Program-made: the position numbers and the translations under genes
Part shown: positions 21,294 to 30,725 of the stretch, one piece after another
Layout of the letters: every line of letters starts with the position of its first letter
How positions within the stretch are numbered: position 1 is the first letter of the stretch
Notes under the pieces: generated by a model
Told to the model about the DNA's origin: nothing
What the model saw: the letters and a program-made list of their open reading frames with translations, nothing else
Databases searched by the model: none
Origin: Novipirellula aureliae
GTDB taxonomy: Bacteria > Planctomycetota > Planctomycetia > Pirellulales > Pirellulaceae
Assembly (NCBI RefSeq): GCF_007860185.1
Contig: NZ_SJPY01000002.1
Span: forward strand, 62,001 to 126,000
Reading direction: 5' to 3'
DNA length: 64,000 bases

Positions 21294-22712
21294 CTATTCT
21301 TCGAGTTTCTCGTCCAAGATTGCACTGAGTTCTTTTACCACGTCAGCGTTCCCAGCGGCGATGTTCTCCGTTTCACCGCTATCGATTTGGTGGTCGTACA
21401 GTTCGTTTGCCGTAACTCTCTTCCCTTTTAAATGCCGAATCAAACGATACTTCTCAGTACGAATGGTGTCGCGCGAGCCACCATAAGAGATCGCCGACTT
21501 GCCATCAACACTGGGGTCATCGAGCATCGGCAGAAGCGATTCACCGTCGAGGCTGGAGGGTTTTGGCAGCTCACACAAATCGCATAGCGTCGGGAACAAA
21601 TCGATCGATTCAACAATCGCTTTGCTCTGAACACCAGCCTGTTTGACCTGGGGGGCGCAGACAATAAGTGGTGATCGAAGCGATTCTTCGAATAGAGTGT
21701 GTTTTCCCCAAACCGCGTGTTCACCCAAGTGCCAACCGTGGTCGCCCCACAAGACGATAATCGTATCATCGGCCAAGCCGTTCTCTTTGAGTCGATCAAC
21801 AATCCGGCCAACGCAAGCGTCGGCATACGTAACACAGGAGGCGTAGTGTTTTCGTACTTCGTCGGCAAATTCGCTATCCTGACGTGGGTCTTTCCCCCAC
21901 CCATTGTATCTCAAAAATTCACCCGATCCGTGCCAAGTTGAAAGGCCGAGCGGTTTTTCTTTGTGAGCAATCGTTGGCAATTCTGCGTCTAGGTACGGCT
22001 GCATGTAAGTCGCGGGTGAACCGAAGGGCAAATGAGGTCGAATGATCCCAACGGCAAGTAAAAAGGGCTCACCCGTCTTTGCCAATTGGTCGAGTTCTTC
22101 GAGTGCAGCATTGGTCGTCAAACCATCAGGATAGGCAGTATCGGGACCATCGAACGATTCAAAGACGTCCAGTTGCTTTTCGCTGCGAATTTGGCCGTTG
22201 GCTAGTCCGTGCATCGCTCCTTCCGGATGCCGCCAAGGACCAGTGGGCATCGAATGGCGGTCCCAGGCACCGGGCATTTCAATCGAATCGGGATCGTTCC
22301 AATCCTTTCCATACCGTCCGCCGGGGTGATGCGAAACTTTTCCGATCGAGACGGTTGTGTAGCCTGCCTTGCGGAAGACTTCCGGAAACGATGGTGTGGC
22401 CTTCGCCATCTCTTTGCTCCGCGCCACCAATGCTTGGTTACCCCGCGAAGCCGACGTTCGTCCATACCGTCCCGTCAACATTGCGTAGCGAGACGCGCCA
22501 CATGTTGGTGCTTGCACATAGTGCCTCGAAAATGCACGACCGGAACTGGCAAGCGCATCGATATTGGGCGATTCGATATATTCAGCTCCAAACGATTTCA
22601 ATTCGGGGCGCAAATCATCAATACATAGCAACAGCACATTGGGCGATTTGGCCGATAGCATTGGCGAAAAGCACAGGTAGCAAAGCAGAATCGGAGTGAT
22701 TTTTTTTAACAT
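21294..22712 (-). CDS. exported sulfatase (iduronate-2-sulfatase-like)
   Basis: A signal peptide MLKKITPILLCYLCFSPMLS is followed by PNVLLLCIDDLRPEL, whose Asp32-Asp33 are metal ligands. Cys71 in CGASRYAMLTGRYG is the CxAxR site converted to formylglycine. GKVSHHPGG, WGDHGWHLGEHAVWGKHTL and the C-terminal domain complete a type I sulfatase of 472 residues. The family hydrolyses sulfate esters, typically of algal polysaccharides in marine planctomycetes; it probably acts in the periplasm. The start is the ATG at 22712-22710. The frame stays open for another 217 codons through the 33-bp repeat array, but this has no start logic and would bury the signal peptide. Confidence 0.9.
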   Translation of the reverse strand: MLKKITPILLCYLCFSPMLSAKSPNVLLLCIDDLRPELKSFGAEYIESPNIDALASSGRAFSRHYVQAPTCGASRYAMLTGRYGRTSASRGNQALVARSKEMAKATPSFPEVFRKAGYTTVSIGKVSHHPGGRYGKDWNDPDSIEMPGAWDRHSMPTGPWRHPEGAMHGLANGQIRSEKQLDVFESFDGPDTAYPDGLTTNAALEELDQLAKTGEPFLLAVGIIRPHLPFGSPATYMQPYLDAELPTIAHKEKPLGLSTWHGSGEFLRYNGWGKDPRQDSEFADEVRKHYASCVTYADACVGRIVDRLKENGLADDTIIVLWGDHGWHLGEHAVWGKHTLFEESLRSPLIVCAPQVKQAGVQSKAIVESIDLFPTLCDLCELPKPSSLDGESLLPMLDDPSVDGKSAISYGGSRDTIRTEKYRLIRHLKGKRVTANELYDHQIDSGETENIAAGNADVVKELSAILDEKLEE

Positions 22713-22834
22713 GGTGCGAAGCGGATAGGAGGGGAAAGGGGTTTGTTTGCAAGGGCTGCATTGTATCCCATATCTGCTCTCCGTAGTGGCGACATGGCCC
22801 AATGGGGGTATTGAATTTGTTAAAGTTTCTCTCG

Positions 22835-23329
22835 ATCTGGATCTTTGACAAGATCCACTACTTGAAGATCTGGATCTTTGACAAGATCCACTACTTGAAG
22901 ATCTGGATTTTTGACAAGATCCACTACCTGAAGACCTGGATCTTTGACAAGATCCACTACTTGAAGATCTGGATCTTTGACAAGATCCACTACTTGAAGA
23001 CCTGGATCTTTGACAAGATCCACTACCTGAAGATCTGGATCTTTGACAAGATCCACTACTTGAAGACCTGGATCTTTGACAAGATCCACTACTTGAAGAT
23101 CTGGATCTTTGACAAGATCCACTACTTGAAGATCTGGATCTTTGACAAGATCCACTACCTGAAGATCTGGATCTTTGACAAGATCCACTACTTGAAGATC
23201 GGGGTCTTTGACAAGATCCACTACTTGAAGACCTGGATCTTTGACAAGATCCACTACCTGAAGATCTGGATCTTTGACAAGATCCACTACTTGAAGACCT
23301 GGATCTTTGACAAGATCCACTACTTGAAG
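22835..23329. repeat. tandem array, fifteen 33-bp GATC-rich hairpin units
   Basis: Fifteen contiguous 33-bp units run without spacers. Each contains the 18-base inverted repeat GGATCTTTGACAAGATCC (7-bp arms, TGAC loop) and a 15-base linker with ACTACTTGAAGATCT or ACTACCTGAAGACCT. Units differ at a few positions, mainly ATCTGG or ACCTGG at the unit start. By my count there are about 38 GATC sites in 495 bases. Because 33 is a multiple of three, several frames stay open on both strands (for example WIFDKIHYLK on plus), but no gene features support translation. The array lies between the divergent sulfatase gene and the decarboxylase gene. Confidence 0.95.
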
Positions 23330-23436
23330 CAGGTAAGGAATTTTCTGCCGCGTTCCATAACAACAGGCAATGACCAAGGCGATACCGGCATATAATAAAC
23401 GCGTACGCCTCATCTTCTCTTTCCCAAGGTGCTCCG

Positions 23437-25134
23437 ATGAATCATTCACTCAACGCTCGCGGCGAAACAACAAAACCGACGCGTCGTGCGACCGCCAATG
23501 TTACGATAGCCGACTACTTGATCCAGCGGCTTCGCGACTATGGGGTTCATGATCTATTTGGAATCCCCGGCGACTATGTGCTGTCATTCTATAGCGAATT
23601 GGAAAACAGCCCGATCAATGTGATTGGGTGCACGCGTGAAGACTGTGCGGGGTTTGCCGCCGACGCGTACGCTCGCCTAAACGGGATGGGAGCCCTTTGC
23701 GTCACGTACTGCGTCGGTGGGATGAGTGTCTGCAACTCGGTCGCAGGCGCGTTCGCTGAAAAATCGCCTGTCGTCGTGATCTCGGGTGCGCCTGGACTCG
23801 ACGAGCGCCATCGCGGAGTTCTGCTGCACCACATGGTCCGCGACTTTCGCACGCAAGCCGATGTGTTCGAAAAGTTTACGATTGCCTCCACCGAGTTGAC
23901 CGATCCGATGACGGCGTTCTCGGAGATCGACCGCGTCCTCGACGCATGCGACCACTACAAACGACCGGTCTATATCGAATTGCCTCGAGACATGGTTCAT
24001 GTCATCCCTCCGGTCGCGCACGGGTTTCGCGGCACGGTTCAAAACTCAGACGCGGATGCGACGAGCGAAGCAGTCTCGGATGCGATCGATCGGTTAAAGC
24101 ATGCAAAACGTCCGGTTATTCTAGCGGGCGTCGAAACCCACCGGTTCCGTCTTCAAGATGAACTTTTACAATTTGCCGAGTCAGCGTCGATCCCGATCGC
24201 GACGACCATGCTTGGAAAAAGCGTTGTCAGTGAAAAACATCCGTTATTTATCGGGCTCTACGAAGGAGCGATTGGCGATGCGAATGTCACTCAGATTGTC
24301 GAGCAAAGTGATTGGTTGCTACTTTTGGGAGCCTTCCTAAGCGACATTAACCTAGGCATTTACACGGCAAAACTGGACCCGAGCCGCTGTGTCTACGCAA
24401 CAAGTGAATCGCTTCGTGTCTCTCATCACCACTACCACGATGTTGAACTCAAGCAGTTCTTGTCGGGTTTGATCGAAGCATCGAAAGACTTGCCGCCGCG
24501 GCCTATGCCAAAGACCCAAACGCGTAACAAGAAGAAAGCGAAAACGGGAAGAGACAATACCCAGCTGCAAACCAGTTGGATGGTTGAACAGTTAAACGAG
24601 CGGCTCGATCCGGATACAATCGTGATCGCCGACGTTGGTGATTCATTGTTCGCAGCAACCGAATTGACGATCCACGAGCGGACGGAGTTTCTTAGCCCCG
24701 CCTACTACACGTCGATGGGATTTAGTATTCCCGCGGCACTCGGGGCAGCCACCGCACGGCCCGACCATCGCATCGTTGTACTCGTCGGCGACGGTGCCTT
24801 TCAAATGACAGGCCAGGAACTCAGTACACTGGTTTACCACAACCACAACCCCGTGATTATCTTGCTAGACAATCACGGCTATGGAACCGAGCGATACCTA
24901 CATGCCGGTGAATGGAAGTACAACGAGGTTGCCAAATGGAACTACACCGAACTCATGAAAGTCTACGGACGAGGTGAAGCCTACAAGGTCGAAACCAAGG
25001 ATTCATTCCTGGAAACGCTCGACCGTGTCTGGAACTCACCGGATCATCCGCACTTGATTCACGCCGTCTTGGAAGAAAATGACGCCAGCGACACGTTGAA
25101 GAAGTTGGCCGAACGGATGAAAGAGAAAGTTTGA
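23437..25134 (+). CDS. thiamine-diphosphate 2-keto acid decarboxylase (pyruvate/indolepyruvate decarboxylase type)
   Basis: The 565-residue enzyme has the three domains of ThDP decarboxylases. In the PYR domain, Glu68 in CTREDCAGFAADAYAR is the cofactor-activating Glu, and the paired His131-His132 in VLLHHMVRDF is the HH motif typical of pyruvate and indolepyruvate decarboxylases and absent from acetolactate synthase. The PP domain has VGDGAFQMTGQEL and LLDNHGYGTER for Mg-ThDP. It should release CO2 from a 2-keto acid to give an aldehyde; the exact substrate is unclear. AAGGTG lies before the ATG. The repeat array ends about 107 bases upstream, so the promoter must lie within or beside it. 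Confidence 0.85.
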   Translation: MNHSLNARGETTKPTRRATANVTIADYLIQRLRDYGVHDLFGIPGDYVLSFYSELENSPINVIGCTREDCAGFAADAYARLNGMGALCVTYCVGGMSVCNSVAGAFAEKSPVVVISGAPGLDERHRGVLLHHMVRDFRTQADVFEKFTIASTELTDPMTAFSEIDRVLDACDHYKRPVYIELPRDMVHVIPPVAHGFRGTVQNSDADATSEAVSDAIDRLKHAKRPVILAGVETHRFRLQDELLQFAESASIPIATTMLGKSVVSEKHPLFIGLYEGAIGDANVTQIVEQSDWLLLLGAFLSDINLGIYTAKLDPSRCVYATSESLRVSHHHYHDVELKQFLSGLIEASKDLPPRPMPKTQTRNKKKAKTGRDNTQLQTSWMVEQLNERLDPDTIVIADVGDSLFAATELTIHERTEFLSPAYYTSMGFSIPAALGAATARPDHRIVVLVGDGAFQMTGQELSTLVYHNHNPVIILLDNHGYGTERYLHAGEWKYNEVAKWNYTELMKVYGRGEAYKVETKDSFLETLDRVWNSPDHPHLIHAVLEENDASDTLKKLAERMKEKV

Positions 25135-25141
25135 AAGAGAG

Positions 25142-25203
25142 CGTGGCCCAGGCTTCCAGCCTAGGGACTCCGTCGCCCCCCCAGACTGGAAGCGTAGGCC
25201 ACG
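25142..25203. repeat. long imperfect palindrome between convergent genes
   Basis: CGTGGCCCAGGCTTCCAGCCT at 25142-25162 pairs with AGACTGGAAGCGTAGGCCACG at 25183-25203 with few mismatches. It lies between the convergent decarboxylase and YheT genes, so it may act as a bidirectional terminator, though no T run follows. It resembles the hairpin at 46241-46286, sharing the GGCTTCCAG core, which suggests a dispersed element. Confidence 0.65.
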
Positions 25204-25209
25204 TTCCAC

Positions 25210-26211
25210 TCAAACAAAGCCTTGGAACCAGGTTTCCAGGGCTCGGTCCATCCAACAACCGTTACGGCGGTCGATAAAGCCAACGTGCCCGCCATGCCTT
25301 GCGATGCATACGGTCGTCGTATCGGGCCACGCTTGCGACGATTTTCGAAAGCAATCGACAGGGACAACAGGGTCATCGGTCGACGCTAACACCAATGTTG
25401 ATATCGGATTGGAATCGATGTACCGTGACGCAGAGGCTTGCTGGTAGTAATCAAGAGCATCAGCAAACCCGCTCAAGGGCGCCGTCAACTGGTCGTCGAG
25501 TTCGAATAGCGTTCGCGGACGGCGGCGAAAAATTTTGTCTTGAAAATCTTCCCGCAATTTGACTCGCGGAGGGATTCTCGCCAGCAGTTTTCGAACAAAG
25601 TAAAAGTTGTAAGGCCACATGATCGGGCGTTGCATATTCGCACTGCAGCGAAGCAGATCAATGGGCGGGGAAACCGTGGCCACGCGATCGAGACGATCAA
25701 ACCATTCAGGTACCCTTGAAACGCCTGCCCCGATTTTACCGAGTGCAGCTAGAATTTGGTTCCCACCGAGCGAGACCGCAATCGCGCCGAGACGACTGTT
25801 GGGCGCCCGCCGGCTGATAAAATCGAGTGCACAAATAAGATCGTCACCTCGACCTGCGTGGGTCAATTGCTCGGATAGATCAAAACCAGCACCACATCCT
25901 CGCATGTCGATGCGAAAGACGCGGACACCTTTGGCAGCAAACTGAGCAGCCAATCGGCCCATATAGGGTGCTTGGTGAGATCCACAAAGTCCGTGAACCA
26001 ACAACAAGCATGGCTGACCGGCGGACCAGTTTTGCGGTCGATTCTCATGCAACACCACCGCATCGTTGTCGGGCAATGTTACGATATGCTGTTGACCGTT
26101 AAACTTGGATGCTGCATCGCCCCAAACGGACGCCAGTGTTTGGAGGTGTCCGCCACGAAGCCAGCGATGGGGTTCAAAGCGTGGCGGCTGATAAGCCGTT
26201 TTTTCGTCCAA
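25210..26211 (-). CDS. YheT-family alpha/beta hydrolase
   Basis: The protein begins with PPRFEPHRWLRGGHLQTL, typical of the YheT/ABHD1-3 family. LLVHGLCGSHQAPYMGRLA forms the oxyanion region, VSLGGN carries the nucleophile Ser, ASTDDPVVP the Asp and RHGGHVGF the His. The family comprises esterases with uncertain physiological substrates. Length is 333 residues. The start is a TTG at 26211, because conserved sequence begins within ten codons and no ATG is available. It is convergent with the decarboxylase gene and divergent from thpR. Confidence 0.85.
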   Translation of the reverse strand: MDEKTAYQPPRFEPHRWLRGGHLQTLASVWGDAASKFNGQQHIVTLPDNDAVVLHENRPQNWSAGQPCLLLVHGLCGSHQAPYMGRLAAQFAAKGVRVFRIDMRGCGAGFDLSEQLTHAGRGDDLICALDFISRRAPNSRLGAIAVSLGGNQILAALGKIGAGVSRVPEWFDRLDRVATVSPPIDLLRCSANMQRPIMWPYNFYFVRKLLARIPPRVKLREDFQDKIFRRRPRTLFELDDQLTAPLSGFADALDYYQQASASRYIDSNPISTLVLASTDDPVVPVDCFRKSSQAWPDTTTVCIARHGGHVGFIDRRNGCWMDRALETWFQGFV

Positions 26212-26241
26212 TCGATTCGCCCTTTGTTTTTACAATAACTC

Positions 26242-26811
26242 ATGCACACGATACGCTCTTTTATTGCCATTCCACTTTCGCCTCAAGTGCTCCACAACGC
26301 CACCCGTTTGGTCGCCAAGGTGTCCGAACCGAATGACGGAATACGCTGGGTTCCCACCGACAATTTGCATCTGACGCTTAAGTTTTTAGGCGAAGTGGAC
26401 AATACCGAAGTTCCCGAGGTTTGCAACACCATTCGCGAAGTCGTTGACGGCTATTCCCCGTTCGAGCTTGAATTTGCCGGCATCGGCGCATTGCCGAGTA
26501 TCGATCGGCCGCGTGTTATCTGCGTCTATGGCCAAGACCCAACGGGATCGTTGTGCGAAATTGTAGCAAAGCTTGAAAAGAGATTGGCCGATCAAGGTTT
26601 CAAACCGGAACCACGCGATTACCGGCCTCATTTGACCCTTGGGCGAACCAAAGGCGGATCGCGGCGTGCCAGCGAGGAGGTCATCGAGAAAGTGAAGGCA
26701 TACCAGGACATGAAGTTTGGTCAAATGGAGGTCGATGCGGTCGAGCTGATCGCAAGTTTTCTGGAAAAACGCGGCCCCAGCTATCAAGTGATGGACACCA
26801 TCGAACTCTAA
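26242..26811 (+). CDS. thpR: RNA 2',3'-cyclic phosphodiesterase (LigT/ThpR)
   Basis: This 189-residue 2H phosphoesterase has both catalytic HxTx motifs: HLTL at His43 and HLTL at His130. Typical family strands flank them (RSFIAIPLS at the N-terminus, RPHLTLGRTK near the second). The family opens 2',3'-cyclic phosphates on RNA and was first assayed as a tRNA ligase. It is cytosolic. It starts about 30 bases from the divergent yheT start and is followed by proA in the same direction. Confidence 0.9.
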   Translation: MHTIRSFIAIPLSPQVLHNATRLVAKVSEPNDGIRWVPTDNLHLTLKFLGEVDNTEVPEVCNTIREVVDGYSPFELEFAGIGALPSIDRPRVICVYGQDPTGSLCEIVAKLEKRLADQGFKPEPRDYRPHLTLGRTKGGSRRASEEVIEKVKAYQDMKFGQMEVDAVELIASFLEKRGPSYQVMDTIEL

Positions 26812-26982
26812 GGGCCTCGAAATCGCCGAAGGCGACAATCACCGGAAAACAGCCTCAAACGAGCCGGTAACTGATGGATATCGAGCACGATTCGCGGCAG
26901 AAGCATGATATCTCCGTTGACCTATCGGTCCAGTTTGTCGACAATCCGAGCTAGAATCACCTGTTTTTGTTCGATACACCCA

Positions 26983-28296
26983 ATGTTTGCTGCCCCGACC
27001 ATGCCTTCTACCACTGGAAAAACCTCGATTTCCGATATTCACGACCTAACGGATTACTGTCATGCAACGGCTGAAAATGCTCGCAAAGCATCCTATGCGC
27101 TTGCAACGCTCGACGCCGCAGTAAAAAACCGATGGCTTCGCGAGTCCGCAGCGGGATTGATCGCAAACACAAGCGAGATTATCGCAGCAAACCAAATCGA
27201 TCTCGATGCGGCTCCAAACTACGGCCTAAGTGAGGCCGCCATCGACCGCTTACGGCTCGATGCCGGTCGTATCGAATCGATAGCCGCGGCGCTAGAAGAA
27301 ATCGCGATGTTGCCCGATCCAGTCGGTGAAGTGATCGAAGGGCACACACGTCCGGGCGGATTGCAGATTCTAAAGCGACGCGTTCCGCTTGGCGTGGTTT
27401 TCTTCATCTACGAAAGTCGTCCGAACGTGACCGCGGATGCGGCGGGCATCTGCGTCAAAAGTGGCAACGCCGTCATCCTTCGTGGCGGCAAAGAAGCGAT
27501 CCATAGTAGTCGTGCGATCGTCGATGTTTTAGCAAAGTGCGCCCTTGAATGCGGGCTGCCCGAAAATGCGGTCCAGCTTGTCGCCACGACAGACCGAGCG
27601 GCCGTTGGTGAATTTTTAAAACTCAGCAAACTAATCGATGTCACGATCCCACGTGGCGGTGAAGGATTGATCCGCCGTGTTGCCAACGAAGCGACCATGC
27701 CGGTCATCAAGCACTTTGACGGAAATTGCCATGTTTATGTTGACATGTTTGCCGATATCGAAATGGCAGTCGACATTATCGAAAACGCAAAATGCCAGCG
27801 AATGGGTGTTTGCAATGCCTGTGAATCGCTGTTGGTACACGAAGCGATTGCGGAAACGGCCTTACCAAAAATCGCGGCTAGATTGAAAAAGAACCAGATT
27901 GAAATGCGAGCGGACGAGCGAGCATTGCCGTTGATCGATGGCGGCATCAAAGCGGAGCCAGCGGATTGGTCGATGGAATATCTCGGGCCGACCATCAGTA
28001 TTGCCGTTGTCGATTCTCTCGAAGCTGCTGCCGAGCATATCAATCGCTACGGATCGAAACACACCGATGCTATCGTCACCAACGACTTGAAAGCTGCCGA
28101 GTTGTTCACGCAAATGGTCGATAGTTCTGCGGTGATGGTCAACGCCAGCACTCGCTTTAATGACGGTGGCGTCTTTGGACTCGGGGCGGAAATCGGCATT
28201 TCGACCGATAAGTTCCATGCTCGCGGACCATGCGGGCTAAGAGAATTGACCACCTACAAGTATATCGTTCGTGGCGACGGCCATATTCGAAGCTAA
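26983..28296 (+). CDS. proA: glutamate-5-semialdehyde dehydrogenase
   Basis: ProA reduces glutamyl-5-phosphate to the semialdehyde in proline synthesis. The sequence shows [50 protein letters not shown] and the active-site region [11 protein letters not shown] with Cys277 and Cys280, one of which is the catalytic thiol. The C-terminus ends [14 protein letters not shown] as in other ProA proteins. Length is about 437 residues. The ATG at 26983 or the one at 27001 are both possible; conserved sequence begins after both. proB is not adjacent in this window. Confidence 0.95.
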   Translation: MFAAPTMPSTTGKTSISDIHDLTDYCHATAENARKASYALATLDAAVKNRWLRESAAGLIANTSEIIAANQIDLDAAPNYGLSEAAIDRLRLDAGRIESIAAALEEIAMLPDPVGEVIEGHTRPGGLQILKRRVPLGVVFFIYESRPNVTADAAGICVKSGNAVILRGGKEAIHSSRAIVDVLAKCALECGLPENAVQLVATTDRAAVGEFLKLSKLIDVTIPRGGEGLIRRVANEATMPVIKHFDGNCHVYVDMFADIEMAVDIIENAKCQRMGVCNACESLLVHEAIAETALPKIAARLKKNQIEMRADERALPLIDGGIKAEPADWSMEYLGPTISIAVVDSLEAAAEHINRYGSKHTDAIVTNDLKAAELFTQMVDSSAVMVNASTRFNDGGVFGLGAEIGISTDKFHARGPCGLRELTTYKYIVRGDGHIRS

Positions 28297-28326
28297 AGTC
28301 GTTTGCATGGTAAAAGGACAAGGGAT

Positions 28327-29460
28327 ATGTCAGAAGAATCATTAAGCCAAAACCAAGTTGAGAGCTTGCTCAAGGCGATGGAGACGGTTGACCAGACGGG
28401 CGGCGGTGGCATTGAAACATCCAACCGCGATGACAAAACGTCCAACCCAACCGTCGGCAAAACGATCGATTCATCACGTGGAAAGGCAACCAACAAACCA
28501 AGCGGACGTCGCGCAATGGGGGCAGCAAAAACGTCGGGGCTATTACCCGCCGGTGTGCGTGTGACCGCCTACGACTTCAAGCGACCCGAACGCGTTGGCA
28601 AGGATCAAATGCGAGCGATGCACTCGCTGCATGAAACGCTGGCTCGAAACTTCGGTGCCGCGATGTCGGGGCTATTGCGTACAATGATCGAAGTGAAACT
28701 GCTAAGCGTCGATCAATTGACCTATTCCGAATTCGTCTTCAGTCTCGACAATCCTAGCTGCTTCAGTGTTCTCAAACCGCAACCGCTTGATGGACACTGG
28801 ATTCTTGACGTCGCCCCGATGCTCTCGTATGCCTTGATCGATCGAATGCTTGGTGGTGACCCGAAACCGAGCGACGCGATTCGCCGTCCGCTTACGGAAA
28901 TCGAATCGCGTTTGATTCGCCGCATTGTCGACCTCTTCTTGAAACAATTGACGACGTCATGGGAAAACATTGTCGCGTTGGAATTAGAAATCGACCGCAT
29001 GGAAAACAACCCTCAATTGGTGCAAATTGTGCCGCCCAATGAAGTCGTGATTTTAGTGGGATTCGAAGTTGTCTTGGGGAAAAATCGGGGGATGATGAAT
29101 TTGTGCATCCCCTTCAACACCATCGAATCATTTAATGCGCAACTAAGCCGTAACGGATGGGTGGGCTATGGGAAAGGCAAGCCGACCGAAGGGACACGCG
29201 ACCGAATTTCCACCAGCATTGATGCTGCTCCGGTGAATGTCGTCGTCACGCTGGCACGTTCCAAAATCTGTACCCGTGACCTGCTAGAATTGTCAGTCGG
29301 TGACGTGATCACGACCGAAAAAGAGGTAAACGCTCCGTTAGAGTTATCGATACAAAACGTGCCGAAGTTTCATGTTAAAGCCGGCGCGTTCAAAGGAAAA
29401 AAAGCGGTGCGGATCGATGCGGCCATGCCACCCAAACGTCATTTCGAAGTAGAAGAATAA
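28327..29460 (+). CDS. fliM: flagellar motor switch protein FliM
   Basis: The 377-residue protein starts MSEESLSQNQVESLLKAME, the CheY-binding N-terminal segment of FliM (LSQ-x-E/Q-x-x-x-LL). A low-complexity linker follows to about residue 75, then the middle domain (MRAMHSLHETLARNFGAAMSGLLR, SYALIDRMLGGDP) and a C-terminal SpoA domain (LARSKICTRDLLELSVGDVI). It forms the switch complex at the cytoplasmic face of the flagellar motor. No other flagellar gene is near, so it stands apart from a flagellar operon. The 3' end overlaps the convergent 3-hydroxyacyl-CoA dehydrogenase gene by 22 bases. The ATG at 28327 follows AAGGACAAGGG. Confidence 0.93.
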   Translation: MSEESLSQNQVESLLKAMETVDQTGGGGIETSNRDDKTSNPTVGKTIDSSRGKATNKPSGRRAMGAAKTSGLLPAGVRVTAYDFKRPERVGKDQMRAMHSLHETLARNFGAAMSGLLRTMIEVKLLSVDQLTYSEFVFSLDNPSCFSVLKPQPLDGHWILDVAPMLSYALIDRMLGGDPKPSDAIRRPLTEIESRLIRRIVDLFLKQLTTSWENIVALELEIDRMENNPQLVQIVPPNEVVILVGFEVVLGKNRGMMNLCIPFNTIESFNAQLSRNGWVGYGKGKPTEGTRDRISTSIDAAPVNVVVTLARSKICTRDLLELSVGDVITTEKEVNAPLELSIQNVPKFHVKAGAFKGKKAVRIDAAMPPKRHFEVEE

Positions 29461-30725
29461 CGAAGCGTTTCACTCGGAGAGCGACAGGCGAGACGCTCAA
29501 GCAACTCCTTAGGTGCGAGTAGCGATTTTGAGTACTTGGCGTACCGAATCAAGAATTCGTGAAGCGGCCCACTGCCAATACCGTCGAAATAGTCGAACCA
29601 ACCATTCGGATGACGGTACCCCAATCCGCCCGACATTGCTCGAGCGATCAAGTTCGCGTCGGTGACCGTGCCTTCACGGAGTAACATTGCTGCTTCGATC
29701 CACATGGTCGCGGCGAGACGCATCTCAGTTTCGGCCCGTTCAATGACACGCACTCCTCGAGCGTAGCGGTTGCAGATCTCGACCGTTTGCGGCGCCAATC
29801 TTTCGCTCCGCTGTTTCGCCTTGCCAATATAATCGTAAAAACCACAACGACTTTGTCTGCCTGCCCGTTTTGCTTTTATCAATGCAGGCAGTATCGGTGA
29901 CGGATCGATACGCGATGGAAAGGCCTGCCAATAAACCCGCCCGGCGTTAAACATCGTTTGCGTGCCGATAAGATCGATGAGTTCAAGAGGCGACATCGGC
30001 ATCCCGTAGTGGATGGCGGCAGATTCAATTTGTTGTTCCGTCGCGCCCTGCGACAACAATAACATCGCTTCGTTCAAATAGGGAGACAACATGCGGTTCA
30101 CAATGAACCCTGGCGAATCGCACACCTGTAAAGGAGTTTTTCCGAGCAATTCCACGTGTTGACAACATCGCCTGATCACTTCGTTTTGAGGTTCTCCAGC
30201 CCTACCTTCAGCCGTTGCTGTGGAAGCGATCACCTCAACGGCATCGCGTTGAGATACCGGCATAAAAAAATGCATCCCACAAAATCGCTCGGGACGATCG
30301 AGTGCCGATGCGATATCCCGAATTCTCAGCGTCGAGGTGTTGCTGCAAAAGATCCAATCGTCGCAAAGCCGAGACTCAGCGAATCGAAAAAACTCTTGCT
30401 TGAGCGACAACTTTTCTGCAATCGATTCGATCAGTATGGGGGAAGGTAAAACGGGCCCCCTCGATGACACCTTCGAAACCGGAATTTCATCAGCGCATGG
30501 TTTGAAAATCAATGTGATGGCTGGCAAATCCAGTTCGTTTCGCGTGATCTCAGAAACCTCCCAATCCTGCGGATCGAGCATCAGCGTGTCCACCGCATGC
30601 TGCACCGCGTTCGGATCCAAGTCGGCAACTTGCACGTTCAACCGGGATTCAATGTGGGCGGATAAAATCGCACGCCCGACGACTCCCACGCCGACAAGCA
30701 TACAATTGGGTTGATAGGTCTTCAA
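29439..30725 (-). CDS. 3-hydroxyacyl-CoA dehydrogenase-like protein
   Basis: The 428-residue protein has an N-terminal Rossmann fold (MLVGVGVVGRAILSA), then FCSNTSTLRIRDIA, MHFFMPVSQRDAVEVI with the catalytic-type His, and DSPGFIVNRMLSPYLNEAMLLL, followed by two C-terminal dimer-type domains (GMPMSPLELIDLIG, GLGYRHPNGWFDYFD). It therefore resembles the dehydrogenase half of FadB/FadJ without the crotonase half. The loop after the first strand is longer than usual. It may serve beta-oxidation with the operon at 5928-13243, but this is not shown. Its end overlaps convergent fliM by 22 bases. Confidence 0.8.
   Translation of the reverse strand: MKTYQPNCMLVGVGVVGRAILSAHIESRLNVQVADLDPNAVQHAVDTLMLDPQDWEVSEITRNELDLPAITLIFKPCADEIPVSKVSSRGPVLPSPILIESIAEKLSLKQEFFRFAESRLCDDWIFCSNTSTLRIRDIASALDRPERFCGMHFFMPVSQRDAVEVIASTATAEGRAGEPQNEVIRRCCQHVELLGKTPLQVCDSPGFIVNRMLSPYLNEAMLLLSQGATEQQIESAAIHYGMPMSPLELIDLIGTQTMFNAGRVYWQAFPSRIDPSPILPALIKAKRAGRQSRCGFYDYIGKAKQRSERLAPQTVEICNRYARGVRVIERAETEMRLAATMWIEAAMLLREGTVTDANLIARAMSGGLGYRHPNGWFDYFDGIGSGPLHEFLIRYAKYSKSLLAPKELLERLACRSPSETLRYSSTSK

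Noticed and set aside
22835-23329. CRISPR array
   Set aside because: Units abut directly with no unique spacers, and no cas genes are near.
22712-23363. Reading frame extending the sulfatase N-terminus through the 33-bp array
   Set aside because: The extension is only the repeat read as Ser/Arg-rich protein. The sulfatase's own signal peptide starts at 22712, and the array is open in several frames merely because its length is a multiple of three.
22802-23395. A 197-residue WIFDKIHYLK repeat protein on the plus strand
   Set aside because: It is formed almost wholly of repeat units, lacks a start context, and the same array is open on the other strand too. Hairpin symmetry explains the sequence better than coding.
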